From the NCBI RefSeq assembly GCF_021166585.1, contig NZ_JAJOZE010000001.1, forward strand, positions 824,062-888,061: a stretch of DNA of 64,000 bases, given 5' to 3'. Both the position numbers and the translations under genes were made by a program. Under the pieces are notes generated by a model that was not told the origin of the DNA, ran no database searches, and saw nothing but the letters and a program-made list of their open reading frames with translations. Each line of letters starts with the position of its first letter. The stretch's first letter is position 1. Below are positions 1 to 8,077 of the stretch, piece by piece. This DNA comes from Metabacillus kandeliae (GTDB lineage Bacteria > Bacillota > Bacilli > Bacillales > Bacillaceae).

Positions 1-1
1 C

Positions 2-262
2 GCAGTCGATACCCATGTAGAAAGAGTGTCCAAGCGGCTTGGGTTTTGCCGCTGGAAAGACTCTGTATTGGAAGTGGAAAAAACATTGATGCGGAAAGTG
101 CCTGAAGAAGAGTGGGGGAATACGCATCATAGGCTGATCTTTTTCGGACGGTACCACTGCAAAGCACAGGCCCCGAAATGCACGATGTGTCCGCTTCTTC
201 ATTTGTGCAGAGAAGGAAAGAAACGGACGAAGGAAGGGAAAATCGCCGTTGGAAAACCATAA
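2..262 (+). CDS. nth: Endonuclease III (C-terminal part, cut by the window edge)
   Basis: This is the last 86 codons of a DNA glycosylase/AP lyase of the HhH-GPD family, which removes oxidised pyrimidines in base excision repair. The reading frame is open from base 2, so the 5' end lies outside the window. The visible part reads VDTHVxRVSxRLG, the end of the catalytic domain with its conserved aspartate, and then C-x6-C-x2-C-x5-C (CKAQAPKCTMCPLLHLC), the family's 4Fe-4S cluster loop. The GTG at base 26 is internal, not a start. The end overlaps the next gene by 14 bases, so the two are probably co-transcribed. In B. subtilis nth also precedes ypoC. Confidence 0.93.
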   Translation, partial: AVDTHVERVSKRLGFCRWKDSVLEVEKTLMRKVPEEEWGNTHHRLIFFGRYHCKAQAPKCTMCPLLHLCREGKKRTKEGKIAVGKP

Positions 263-788
263 AGATCTATTGCTGCCGGAGCGTTTTCGTTTTAGGCCCT
301 TTTTTCAGGAAAAACAGCATTATATAGTGGCGATCAATTATTCGGAACCTGAAGAAACGATCTCTCATCAGCCTTTTTGGTATGACCTTCTTTTTTTTCA
401 TGGACAAACAGATGCGGATCGGCCGTGGACTGAAAGCAGGGAGTATTTTCTGCGACTGTTGCTGAATTTAAAAGAGAACACGTCAGAGAGGATTGCAAAT
501 AGTATAAAGGAAGGCAGCAAAGCAGATGAGAAAGATTTTATCATGCTGGCAGCGCTGTTTATCCTGTTTTTGAATTGGGGCAATCATCAGCCCGTTACAT
601 CTCTTCACCCGTCTTGTGAATGGCTGAATGAACTGAAGATTAAGCCTGTGAACGCCAGGGAACGTCTCCAATTTCTTCTGGAAAGACCTGGACGCTATCA
701 TTCCATTATTCAGCTGCAGGAATTATTTGCTGAGCTTGAAAAAAAAATATATAAAGAAGAAGCAGCAAAAAAAAGAACTCCGAATTGA
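249..788 (+). CDS. ypoC: YpoC-like protein of unknown function
   Basis: A 179-residue soluble protein with no signal peptide, membrane segment or recognisable catalytic motif. It is called YpoC from its position between nth and ponA and its general character (aromatic and leucine rich, ending in a charged helix with KKKIYKEE). The TTG start at 249 overlaps nth, with a purine-rich Shine-Dalgarno (AAGGAAGGGAAA) just upstream. The stop codon lies inside the loop of a strong terminator. Its function is not known to me. The overlap with nth suggests co-expression but says nothing specific about its job. Confidence 0.75.
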   Translation: MENHKDLLLPERFRFRPFFQEKQHYIVAINYSEPEETISHQPFWYDLLFFHGQTDADRPWTESREYFLRLLLNLKENTSERIANSIKEGSKADEKDFIMLAALFILFLNWGNHQPVTSLHPSCEWLNELKIKPVNARERLQFLLERPGRYHSIIQLQELFAELEKKIYKEEAAKKRTPN

Positions 789-806
789 TCATTCGGAGTT
801 CTTTTT
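774..806. terminator. Bidirectional rho-independent terminator between ypoC and ponA
   Basis: A perfect 12-bp stem (AGAACTCCGAAT / ATTCGGAGTTCT) closes a 5-base loop containing the ypoC stop codon. It is followed by five T on the plus strand, and by a long T run on the minus strand (plus-strand A run before 774). It therefore serves both convergent genes. Confidence 0.92.
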
Positions 807-818
807 CAATTAGCAGCA

Positions 819-3659
819 TTATCGGTTTTTTGGAGGGGGTGTCTGATTCGTTTGGCCGCCGGTACCGCCAGTGCCTCCTGTACCCCCCTGACCGCGGGTA
901 GTACCGCCATCAGTGCCGCCCTGGTCACCAGTACCGCCGCCAGTACCACCGTCAGTACCTCCTGTACCGCCAGTACCTCCTGTACCGCCAGTGCCTCCTG
1001 TACCGCCAGTGCCGCCACCAGTACCGCCAGTGCCGCCCTGGTCACCAGTACCGCCAGTACCGCCGCCAGTACCTCCTGTACCGCCTTGGTCACCGGTACC
1101 GCCGCCAGTACCGCCCTGGTCACCGGTACCGCCGCCAGTGCCTCCTTGGCCGTCTTCGCCGCCGGTGCCGCCCTGGCCGTCATTTCCGCCCTGGTCACCA
1201 GTGTCGCCGGTTCCGCCTTGATCACCAGTACCGCCCTCGCCTTGTCCAGGGGTTCCCGGCTGCTGACCTTCACCGCCGCCAGGAATACTAATGGCTGCTG
1301 AAGCAGGATCGCTCTTCTCTGCGCTATTTGCATCGCTTACTGCAATAACCTGATATCTATAGGTGCTGCCGGGTGCTACTCCTGAAACTGCAGCAGAGGT
1401 TTCTTTTGTCGTACTGATTATTTGATATGGTCCATTATCTGTTGATTGCGAAACAACAAAGGTTACGCCTTGTTTTGCCGCTTCATTATAGCTCCATGAA
1501 AGGGAAACAGCATTTGCCGCAGCATCATAGTTAACAGATAAGCCTCCAGGCTTTTCTACAGCAGTCTGTTTTGTATCAGGCTGTTCAGGCTGCTGGTAGC
1601 TCTCAGCCTCTTTAGTCGGCTCAGTGCCTCTGACAAAGTATTCATTGGCAATTTGATCCTTAGGTGCATAAGCAGGAGCCAATTCAGGCGGATTTGAACC
1701 TTTCAGCACGCTTGCTTCCACAACGCTCTTCGGCTTTTTGAAGTCTGAGCTGTCGCCGTCAGATAAGTCCGTCATGATGCTTTTAAACATTTTGCGGGCA
1801 ATTTTTTGTTCGGACTTTGTCAGATACGGATGTTTTTTATCTCCGTCATATCCAGTCCAAATTGCCGCTGTTAATTTAGGAGTATATCCGACAAACCAGG
1901 CATCCCTTGAAGATCCTGCAGGGATATTATATTTTTGCTTGTCTTGTTCGGTAAAGTTGGTTGTACCAGTTTTGCCTGCAACATTGACTCCAGGTATAGC
2001 AGCAGATTTTCCTGTACCGTATTTCACTACTGACTTCAGCATATCTGTGACCATGAAGGCAGTATAGTCGCTCATCGCTACTTTTGGTTCTGGTCTTAAA
2101 TTTTCTTTCGTTCCGTCCTGGTACTCGATTTCTCTTACCGTATGCGGCTCAATGTAGATTCCGTTGTTGCCGAATGCACTATAGGCACCGGCCATTTTAA
2201 GAGGGGAGGACTCAAATGTACCGAGTGCTGATGATTCGTATACATTCTTAAGCCCCATGCCGAGACCATTGGCAAATGTTTTGGCTTTTTCTGTGCCGAC
2301 TTCCTGCAATGTTTTTACTGCAGGCACGTTTCGTGAATCAGCCAAAGCATCCCTAATGGACATCTGCCCTTTATAAGATCTGTCATAGTTGCTGAATTCC
2401 TGACCGCTTGAATAGTGGTAAGGCTCATCAACAATTTGATGGTAAGTAGACCATTTAAGATACTCTACAGCAGGTCCATAATCAAGAATCGGCTTGACAG
2501 TAGAGCCCGGCTGTCTTCTTCCTTGTATAGCATAGTTGAAGTTACCGGCTTTTTTATTAATGCCAGGGCCTATGGCTCTTATTTCACCGGTCTGTGTATC
2601 CGTAATTACCAGACCGGATTGAAAGTATTTGCTTTCTGGAAAGTCAATTTCATCTCCATTTAATACACTGTTTACTTTTTCCTGTGCTTTTGTATCAATC
2701 GTTGTGTAAATCTTTAAGCCAGCTTTTGCAGGATCAAGTCCAGTTTTGCTTTTTACCTCTTCTGCAATCTGATCGGCAAAGGCAAAGTAAGGATTTGTTT
2801 CTTTTTTAGGCTTTATTAGATTATCAGAAATACTTGTTTGCTCCGCTTCCTTAGCTTGGCTTTCCGTAATAAAACCATGCTTGGCCATCAGAGAAAGAAC
2901 CGTATCTCTGCGCTGTTTTGCCTTTTCAGGATTTGTACGCGGATTGTATGTGTTAGGGGCTTTCGGCATGCCGGCAAGCATGGCTGCTTCAGGAAGCGAG
3001 AGATCCTTCACATCTTTACCATAAAAGGCTTCTGCTGCCTTGCCAATTCCATAGTTATTGCCTGTAAAATAAATGCCGTTTAAGTAAAGCTCGAGTATTT
3101 GCTGCTTTGAATATTGCCTCTCGAGCTGAAAGGAGAGCCATAGCTCCTGAACCTTTCTTTTCATCGTCTTTTCATGGGAAAGAAGATAGTTTTTAACAAC
3201 CTGCTGGGTGATCGTGCTTCCGCCTTCAGCGCCAAAGCCTTCTTTAAAGTTAGCAAGCGCCGCGCCGCCAAGCCTGATAAAGTCAACGCCGTTATGCTGA
3301 TAAAAACGGGCGTCTTCAGTGGCTAAAAAGGCATTTTCAACGACTTTCGGAATCTTATCATATGGCACATATTCTCTTCGTTCATCTTTGCCTATGTCAA
3401 AAATCTTTTTGTTATCTTTATCAAAAACGGATGAAGAATAATCCGCACTCAGCTTTTTCTTATCAAGCGGCGGAGCGCCGGCAACCATAACGCCGAAGGC
3501 AATCCCGCCGGCAAGCAGAAAAAGCACCCCTGCAGCAAGTATTGTGAGGACAATCTTTTTCCATAAGGGCGAACCGTTCTTTTGTTTTTTAGGAGCTGCT
3601 TTCTTTTGGGGCTTAGCAGCTTTTTTGCGCTCTTCGCGGCTTCGATATTGTTCAGACAT
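819..3659 (-). CDS. ponA: Class A penicillin-binding protein 1A/1B
   Basis: Bifunctional peptidoglycan synthase of 946 residues: a Lys-rich cytoplasmic tail (1-30), one membrane anchor (about 33-60), a glycosyltransferase domain with catalytic Glu115 in ATEDARF, and a transpeptidase domain with Ser386/Lys389 (PGSTVK), SRN at 442-444 and KTGT at 563-566. These are all the expected active-site motifs. A fibronectin type III-like domain follows (about 705-793), then a very Gly/Thr-rich tail of about 150 residues. B. subtilis PonA has, from memory, about 914 residues, so this one is slightly longer, mostly in the tail. The ATG start follows GAAAGGTTGAG. It lies 60 bases downstream of recU on the same strand, the conserved recU-ponA pairing. 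Confidence 0.96.
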   Translation of the reverse strand: MSEQYRSREERKKAAKPQKKAAPKKQKNGSPLWKKIVLTILAAGVLFLLAGGIAFGVMVAGAPPLDKKKLSADYSSSVFDKDNKKIFDIGKDERREYVPYDKIPKVVENAFLATEDARFYQHNGVDFIRLGGAALANFKEGFGAEGGSTITQQVVKNYLLSHEKTMKRKVQELWLSFQLERQYSKQQILELYLNGIYFTGNNYGIGKAAEAFYGKDVKDLSLPEAAMLAGMPKAPNTYNPRTNPEKAKQRRDTVLSLMAKHGFITESQAKEAEQTSISDNLIKPKKETNPYFAFADQIAEEVKSKTGLDPAKAGLKIYTTIDTKAQEKVNSVLNGDEIDFPESKYFQSGLVITDTQTGEIRAIGPGINKKAGNFNYAIQGRRQPGSTVKPILDYGPAVEYLKWSTYHQIVDEPYHYSSGQEFSNYDRSYKGQMSIRDALADSRNVPAVKTLQEVGTEKAKTFANGLGMGLKNVYESSALGTFESSPLKMAGAYSAFGNNGIYIEPHTVREIEYQDGTKENLRPEPKVAMSDYTAFMVTDMLKSVVKYGTGKSAAIPGVNVAGKTGTTNFTEQDKQKYNIPAGSSRDAWFVGYTPKLTAAIWTGYDGDKKHPYLTKSEQKIARKMFKSIMTDLSDGDSSDFKKPKSVVEASVLKGSNPPELAPAYAPKDQIANEYFVRGTEPTKEAESYQQPEQPDTKQTAVEKPGGLSVNYDAAANAVSLSWSYNEAAKQGVTFVVSQSTDNGPYQIISTTKETSAAVSGVAPGSTYRYQVIAVSDANSAEKSDPASAAISIPGGGEGQQPGTPGQGEGGTGDQGGTGDTGDQGGNDGQGGTGGEDGQGGTGGGTGDQGGTGGGTGDQGGTGGTGGGTGGTGDQGGTGGTGGGTGGTGGTGGTGGTGGTGGTDGGTGGGTGDQGGTDGGTTRGQGGTGGTGGTGGQTNQTPPPKNR
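822..1280 (-). repeat. Low-complexity Gly-Thr-Gly-Gly coding repeat (tail of ponA)
   Basis: About 150 codons made of imperfect GGTGG, GTGDQGG and GGTDGG units, seen on the plus strand as irregular repeats of 'gtaccgccagt' and 'ctggtcaccagtaccgcc'. It encodes the extracellular C-terminal tail of the penicillin-binding protein. Units vary in synonymous bases and order, so it is not a clean tandem array. It creates long open frames on the opposite strand (Pro-Val-Pro-Pro or Ala/Thr/Ser rich) that are artefacts. It ends in PPPKNR just before the stop. Confidence 0.9.
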
Positions 3660-3719
3660 GTCATCTCAACCTTTCGTGAAAACATAACAGGAGACCTTTA
3701 ATAGATTCGATTCCTGCTA

Positions 3720-4313
3720 TTAATAAAATAGGGCTTCAACCGCTTTAATATAATCAATTCTCGGCTGGTAGCCAAAAGGAATTTGTATCGATGATTCGAT
3801 TAGTTCCTGCTGTGAAATCGATTTTCTTCCGCCATTTTCCTTGCGTTCCCAAAATGGAAACAATTTCTGGGCTTCTAATAAATAGATGGAACCGAAAGCT
3901 GAAATAATAACAAAGCATATCCCTTGCTGATCGGTTACTCTCTGCATGTGCCTGATTTGGTGATCATGGAAATTTTTCAGCGGAAAGGAGGTTTTGCTTT
4001 GTGTCTCCTTCGCTTCAAAATCAATATATCTTCCTTTAAAAACGCCATTGTAATCCGTTGTGGAAGATTGCTTGAAGTAGGCTTCCTTGATGACAGCTGC
4101 ACTCCTTTTTGGATAGTCCACATTTACTATTTGAACTGGAGTGGGCTTTTTATGAATAACGGCAATTCCTCTTTCAAGATAATAAAGATTTGTCTCATTC
4201 AAGTCTTCTTCAAGAGTCATTCCTCTGTTGCTGTATGAGTGGCTTGCCTTGGCGTTCACAGTCTGGCTATCTTTTGGGGCATAGGCTTTGCCATTAGGAT
4301 ACCGAAAAATCAT
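3720..4313 (-). CDS. recU: Holliday junction resolvase RecU
   Basis: Structure-specific nuclease that cuts four-way DNA junctions in recombination and chromosome segregation. The 197-residue product carries the family's conserved stretches: [24 protein letters not shown], the nuclease core [20 protein letters not shown] (metal-binding Asp and Glu) and [15 protein letters not shown]. An upstream in-frame ATG at 4343 exists, but GGAGGGAAGGA sits right before the ATG at 4313, and the protein then starts [11 protein letters not shown] like other RecU proteins. ponA follows 60 bases later on the same strand. Confidence 0.95.
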   Translation of the reverse strand: MIFRYPNGKAYAPKDSQTVNAKASHSYSNRGMTLEEDLNETNLYYLERGIAVIHKKPTPVQIVNVDYPKRSAAVIKEAYFKQSSTTDYNGVFKGRYIDFEAKETQSKTSFPLKNFHDHQIRHMQRVTDQQGICFVIISAFGSIYLLEAQKLFPFWERKENGGRKSISQQELIESSIQIPFGYQPRIDYIKAVEALFY

Positions 4314-4443
4314 TCCTTCCCTCCTGCTATAAAGACTATACATATCATATCAGAAAAAAGGACAATGTAATGATAAAAAAGTAATGATTTTTTATTCCCC
4401 TTCTACAAGAAATAAAACTTGCGGCAAAAGAGGCGGCATTAAA

Positions 4444-5421
4444 ATGAAGAAGCAGCAGTATGAACTGGAACATTGGGTAGTAGAGTCAATTAAGTTAAAT
4501 ACGAAAAAAGGGAATTTAGACAATATTTCGAGAACGTTGTTTTATGAATCTTATTATAGAAGAAACCATGAAATAAAATGGGCTTTTCTCGCAGGAATGG
4601 TTTCAAGGAATGCAGGATGGTGCATGATGGATTTAGCTCTGCCGCCGTTCAGAAGCCTTATTAAGGAAAAGACAAGGAAAAACTTATTTATGGCTTATGA
4701 GGCATCCAACTGGCTGATCTTTTCAGACGCATGGCCGCAGCTTGCTCTCTATGAAGCCTCCAAAAAGTTCGGCTTGCCTTTATTCCATTTGCTCGAAAAG
4801 TTCGGCATTTCGAGCTTTATGCAAGAGGAATGGCAGCGCTTCTGGCAGAGCGGTGATAAAGAGAGACTGATGACAGCACTAATTATTAATGAGCAGCATC
4901 TTATTCAAAAGCCCGTCGTAAAAAACATCGTTTTTAAAAAAACTGTTTTTGGCACGCTCCTTTTCCGAATGCAGGATATGATGCATTTCAGCACCGTTTT
5001 GTTTCCTGCGCTTGACGGCAGGATTTTCGGTTTTACAGCTTATGATTTTAAGCGGCTGGAAGAACGGATTTCGCTTGGGAAAAGGTTAGCCTGGCTTTTG
5101 TTTCACGAAGAATACCATCTGTTATTTTCAGCCTTTTCCAAAAAAGCAGTACCGACAGGCTCTAGGTATGATTATGAGAAATTCAGCGGAAAAATCCATC
5201 ATAAAAATACACCCATTCTAAGAGCAGTATATCCGATTATCACTCATAATATAGGAAGCAGTCAAAGAGACTGGTACAGGGGCCAGCGTCTGGAGCATTT
5301 CTTTCCATCACCGGCTGTTCCTGATGCATATGAAGTATCTGGGTGGTATGAAAAAAAACAAAACCAGCTGCTGGGCATGGCTCTCCTGAAAGAATATTTT
5401 TACTCGCAGCATAAAAAATAG
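4444..5421 (+). CDS. yppC: YppC-like protein (DUF2515 type)
   Basis: A 325-residue protein of unknown function, recognised by position next to recU and by its content: aromatic, soluble looking, with conserved-looking stretches WAFLAGMVSRNAGW, FMAYEASNWLIFSDAWPQL and HKNTPILRAVYPIITHNIG. The ATG at 4444 is preferred because AAGAGGCGG lies in front of it. The open frame extends upstream to 4384, where there is no ribosome binding site. The gene is divergent from recU. No transmembrane segment or known active-site motif is obvious. Confidence 0.8.
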   Translation: MKKQQYELEHWVVESIKLNTKKGNLDNISRTLFYESYYRRNHEIKWAFLAGMVSRNAGWCMMDLALPPFRSLIKEKTRKNLFMAYEASNWLIFSDAWPQLALYEASKKFGLPLFHLLEKFGISSFMQEEWQRFWQSGDKERLMTALIINEQHLIQKPVVKNIVFKKTVFGTLLFRMQDMMHFSTVLFPALDGRIFGFTAYDFKRLEERISLGKRLAWLLFHEEYHLLFSAFSKKAVPTGSRYDYEKFSGKIHHKNTPILRAVYPIITHNIGSSQRDWYRGQRLEHFFPSPAVPDAYEVSGWYEKKQNQLLGMALLKEYFYSQHKK

Positions 5422-5439
5422 CAAGGAAAGCTCCTTGCT
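5411..5439 (-). terminator. Terminator of sspM
   Basis: GCAAGGA / TCCTTGC hairpin (5421-5438) read on the minus strand and followed by TATTTTTTA. There is no T run on the plus strand, so it serves the minus-strand spore gene rather than yppC, whose stop codon it overlaps. Confidence 0.8.
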
Positions 5440-5445
5440 ATCGGC

Positions 5446-5547
5446 CTATACGGACGGACGGTCAGGACCTTTAAGCTTTTTGTCGCCTGTTCCCGCTGGA
5501 CGCTGCTCTTTTGTTTTGGCAGTTGTTTTCTTTTCCTGCTTTTCCAT
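5446..5547 (-). CDS. sspM: Small acid-soluble spore protein SspM
   Basis: A 33-codon gene read by eye. The product starts MEKQEKKTTAKTKEQ and ends GDKKLKGPDRPSV, matching the remembered SspM ending (KKLGGPNRPST). SspM is one of the minor SASPs made in the forespore. GGCAGGAGGTGG lies 6-7 bases before the ATG, and a terminator follows the stop. It sits convergent to yppC, within the ypp region where B. subtilis also carries sspM. A forespore sigma-G promoter is expected upstream, but I could not place one with confidence. Confidence 0.82.
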   Translation of the reverse strand: MEKQEKKTTAKTKEQRPAGTGDKKLKGPDRPSV

Positions 5548-5744
5548 GTGGTATCCACCTCCTGCCTTGTTATTGTCTGCAAAGGGGCCAATTCCATTCC
5601 ATTTGTCGTTATAGCTTTGTCGCAAGTTTGTCCAGAATCTGGATTGATCAGATTGTTTGCCGAAATGAAACTAGTTTTGTCAATGGGAAAGGGGAAAGTT
5701 TCCAACCGGCGAATTTATTAGGCATTTAGCAGAGGGGGAGAGTC

Positions 5745-5987
5745 ATGATGAAAAAACTCGCTGACCGCCTGGAGATAGAACAGCTGCTTTTGGAAATTAT
5801 AGAAGAACTGGATATTCTGGAAGAAAAGCTCGTGCAGAACATATCCCGGACAGAAGAAGACGAAATCATCCGGATCCAAGCGGATATCTGCCAGATCAGC
5901 AATGCTTTAAGCGATGCGGAAGATCTTCCGCAGCTGCCCCAATTTACTGCAGGCTGCCGCAAAACTGTTCTTCCGCTGTCATATTAG
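5745..5987 (+). CDS. yppD: YppD-like small protein
   Basis: An 80-residue acidic protein that is largely helical (leucine/glutamate rich, EQLLLEIIEELDILEEKL), with no membrane segment or signal. GAGGGGGAGAGTC precedes the ATG. It is called YppD only from its place between yppC/sspM and yppE. Sequence similarity to YppD could not be checked. It is followed 60 bases later by yppE in the same direction and probably shares its transcript, with no terminator between them. Confidence 0.6.
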   Translation: MMKKLADRLEIEQLLLEIIEELDILEEKLVQNISRTEEDEIIRIQADICQISNALSDAEDLPQLPQFTAGCRKTVLPLSY

Positions 5988-6047
5988 CTTTTGCGGGGAC
6001 TGGGACGGATTCTTCTGCTATGATAAAACAAGAGGTGAATCGGTCCA

Positions 6048-6416
6048 ATGGATAAACTCGAAAATCTGTGCCGGGAAATGAAAAATAGTATTGCTGCAAG
6101 CGGCGAAAGGCTGAGCGCTGCTGCTGAAGAGGGGAAGGAATTTTCTTTCTTCGAAGAGGTAAAACCAGCATTTGAAGAAGCATCTGAGCTTGCAGAGGCT
6201 TGGAAACAGGAAGCAGAGAAGTGGATTTTAGAGGCGCGGCCAAAGCATCTTCATCCTGTTCAGCTGGAATCAACAGCAGAAAATTTTGAACAGGCTGTGC
6301 TTCAGTCGTTTTATAAATCTACAAAACGAAAAAGGCACCGGAATATGTGCGAATCTGTTTTGTATATTGTTGATTTGATTTTGGATGGCAAAATCAGCGG
6401 AATTCCGCATGAATAA
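6048..6416 (+). CDS. yppE: YppE family protein (DUF1798)
   Basis: A 122-residue all-helical protein beginning LENLCREMKNSIAA and containing KPAFEEASELAEAWKQEAEKW, as expected for the four-helix YppE fold, whose function is unknown. The length equals that of the B. subtilis protein as remembered. AGAGGTGA lies about 10 bases before the ATG. The gene ends at a good terminator, so yppD-yppE form a short unit. Confidence 0.8.
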   Translation: MDKLENLCREMKNSIAASGERLSAAAEEGKEFSFFEEVKPAFEEASELAEAWKQEAEKWILEARPKHLHPVQLESTAENFEQAVLQSFYKSTKRKRHRNMCESVLYIVDLILDGKISGIPHE

Positions 6417-6448
6417 AGAGGAGCGCCGATCTTCGGCCTCCTCTTTTT
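6417..6448. terminator. Terminator after yppE
   Basis: AGAGGAG-CGCCGA paired with TCGGC-CTCCTCT, followed by five T on the plus strand. The small minus-strand gene at 6454 ends just beyond it and may use the same stem. Confidence 0.85.
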
Positions 6449-6453
6449 AATGA

Positions 6454-6627
6454 TTATTTTAAATCGCTTTCGTGCTTAATGGAAACGGGCCTGTCGCCTT
6501 CACTTGCAACAGGTTCAATATCGTAAACGTCATGGTCTTTCTGCTTTGGAGAAAGCTCTCCTGCTCCTGCTTCCTGCCTGCCAGCAAGGCCTTGTGCTTT
6601 ATGGTTAAAATGTTTTCCTCTTCCCAT
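6454..6627 (-). CDS. Small hydrophilic protein, 57 residues, unidentified
   Basis: Read by eye: the product starts MGRGKHFNHKAQGLAG and ends PVSIKHESDLK. It is hydrophilic, without cysteine or a membrane segment. The case for a real gene is a near-perfect AGGAGGTACAGC before the ATG, convergence on the yppE terminator, and a composition typical of small sporulation-associated proteins of Bacillus (MGR/MGK starts). I cannot assign it to a named family. YfhD-like or minor SASP-like proteins are possible by composition only. Confidence 0.6.
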   Translation of the reverse strand: MGRGKHFNHKAQGLAGRQEAGAGELSPKQKDHDVYDIEPVASEGDRPVSIKHESDLK

Positions 6628-6686
6628 GCTGTACCTCCTTTTAGAAAGATACTGTTAATATGCTCGCACATTTTCAGGTTCATTCC

Positions 6687-6846
6687 ATTTTTAAAGGAAG
6701 AAGGATTGCTATTAGCTGGGAGACTCCTGCGGGAGCTGCGGGACAGGTGAGTCCTAAGCAGGCGCTAAGGGAGCCTTAGAAGGCTCAGCGCCGCCCCTCG
6801 GAAAGCGGACACCTGAGTACCGCAATCAACAGCCATTAAAAGAGCC
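6687..6846. repeat. Dispersed imperfect-palindromic repeat, divergent copy
   Basis: GC-rich non-coding block (GGGAGACTCCTGCGGGAG ... CAGGCGCTAAGG ... GAAAGCGGACACCTGAGTAC) ending CAATCAACAGCCATTAAAAGAGCC. It shares its core and right end with the copies at 26331-26473 and 50302-50465. The left end (GGATTGCTATTAGCTGGG) has diverged. It lies between two minus-strand genes, just before the terminator of yppF. Confidence 0.75.
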
Positions 6847-6849
6847 TAA

Positions 6850-6877
6850 ATAAAAAAGCAGAGAATAATCTCTGCTT
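6850..6877 (-). terminator. Terminator of yppF
   Basis: AAGCAGAGA / TCTCTGCTT stem with a 4-base loop, followed on the minus strand by TTTTTTATTTAG. It begins directly after the yppF stop codon. Confidence 0.88.
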
Positions 6878-6879
6878 CA

Positions 6880-7062
6880 TCAGGCGTTTTCTGGAGTGGA
6901 TGCTCCCTGCGATTCCAGATCCTTAACTGCGGTTCTATAATCTGAAATGGATAAAGCTCCATTCAGGTAAAGTGATTTAGAAAAGTCCAAAAGCTCATTT
7001 ACATCTGATGGGCGATACTGTTTGGCATGAAAAAATTTTTCCTGCAATGTTTGTATATTCAT
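6880..7062 (-). CDS. yppF: YppF-like small protein
   Basis: A 60-residue soluble protein (MNIQTLQEKFFHAKQY ... DVNELLDFSKSLYLNGALSI ... YRTAVKDLESQGA), resembling remembered YppF with its MNELLDYAKK core and a C-terminal RxLVRELE-type helix. Function unknown. AAGGGGATGAG precedes the ATG. It is transcribed divergently from yppG, with 223 bases between them, and ends at its own terminator. Confidence 0.78.
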   Translation of the reverse strand: MNIQTLQEKFFHAKQYRPSDVNELLDFSKSLYLNGALSISDYRTAVKDLESQGASTPENA

Positions 7063-7285
7063 TAACTCATCCCCTTAAATGATTTTGGAACCGTTATCAT
7101 CGCTTAAGCCTGCTATCATCAGGCTATCCCCTGCGCTGATTATTCATATGGTACCACGCGATTTCCAAAATCTTATTTGTAAAAAAATTTAGACTTCCGA
7201 CACATCCTGACAATCTGCGCTTCACCGCCCATGCTCTTCATGCATAGCCTGATATCAGCCCATCACATGCAAAAGGAGGAAGAGA

Positions 7286-7960
7286 ATGTTTCGTTCAGCT
7301 CAGCCTAATAAAGAAGAGCTTCCCTATCGAAAAAAAAGACGGCTGCTCAAAAAAACAGAACGGGCTGCTGCGGCAGGCAGGTACGGGTATCCAAGCGAGG
7401 CCTATCCTGGACACTTGAACCCGCTGGGTGCAGGCTTGCAGATTCCTTACGGCTATAAGCCTTATCAGCCGGATATAGCCTACCTTCAGGCACTGCAGCA
7501 TGCGGCAATGCAGCCTGGATTCAGCGGCAGCTTAACAGATTCCTATCAAAACACTTACCAGAACACTTACCAAAATACTTATCAAAACCAAACCCCGCAG
7601 CAAAATATTTATCACAATGCATTCGGCAGCACCTATCAGAATACCTTTCATGAAACCAACCTCACAGCTCCGCACCAGATGCCTGGAAGCGGAGCGCAGG
7701 GAAACCCTTATCAGGGATTTCAGCCGCCGCAGCCGCCTTCCCAGAATCCATACAATCCCTATCCGAATCCCTATCCAAAACAGGTTCCTTTTACCAAGCA
7801 GCAGAACGGTACGGGATTTCAAACAGTTGTTTCCCAGTTCAAGAAAGCTGATGGACAGATGGATTTTAATAAAATGGTCGATACCGCAGGCCAGATGATG
7901 AGCGCAGTGAATCAAATGAGCTCGCTGGTGAAAGGGGTATCAACCATCTTCAAGGTATAA
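7286..7960 (+). CDS. yppG: YppG-like spore coat/surface protein with Gln-Asn-Pro-Tyr repeats
   Basis: 224 residues. A basic N-terminus (KKRRLLKKTERAAA) is followed by a long low-complexity middle with repeated YQNT units (about residues 87-101) and YPNP/YNPY units. The end is an ordered-looking FKKADGQMDFNKMVDTAGQM ... LVKGVSTIFKV. This tail is the recognisable YppG-family part. Many Bacillus coat proteins share such composition. AAAGGAGGAAGAG precedes the ATG and a terminator follows. It is longer than I recall for B. subtilis YppG (about 125 residues), the extra length being repeat. Confidence 0.8.
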   Translation: MFRSAQPNKEELPYRKKRRLLKKTERAAAAGRYGYPSEAYPGHLNPLGAGLQIPYGYKPYQPDIAYLQALQHAAMQPGFSGSLTDSYQNTYQNTYQNTYQNQTPQQNIYHNAFGSTYQNTFHETNLTAPHQMPGSGAQGNPYQGFQPPQPPSQNPYNPYPNPYPKQVPFTKQQNGTGFQTVVSQFKKADGQMDFNKMVDTAGQMMSAVNQMSSLVKGVSTIFKV

Positions 7961-7974
7961 CAGCGATTCTGATG

Positions 7975-8008
7975 AAAAAGCGGGGGAGATTGCAGCCTCC
8001 GCTTTTTT
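7975..8008 (+). terminator. Terminator after yppG
   Basis: AAAAGCGG-GGGAG ... CT-CCGCTTTT hairpin followed by TTTT on the plus strand, 15 bases after the yppG stop. Confidence 0.82.
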
Positions 8009-8026
8009 CGTACAATGCCATGCCTG

Positions 8027-8070
8027 AAAAAGAAAAGGCTGCAGCAAACAGTATTGCGTTTGCTGCAGCC
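8027..8070 (-). terminator. Terminator of the Hsp20-like gene
   Basis: Perfect 13-bp stem GGCTGCAGCAAAC / GTTTGCTGCAGCC with an 8-base loop. On the minus strand it is followed by TTTTCTTTTT. There is no T run on the plus strand. Confidence 0.88.
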
Positions 8071-8077
8071 TGTGATG

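Noticed and set aside
852-1333. Long open frames opposite ponA (Pro-Val-Pro-Pro rich and Ala/Thr/Ser rich).
   Set aside because: They are antisense or shifted readings of the Gly-Thr repeat tail of PonA, without ribosome binding sites.
5400-5705. A 101-codon minus-strand frame across the sspM region.
   Set aside because: The real gene in this place is sspM in another frame, with a clear ribosome binding site and a terminator.
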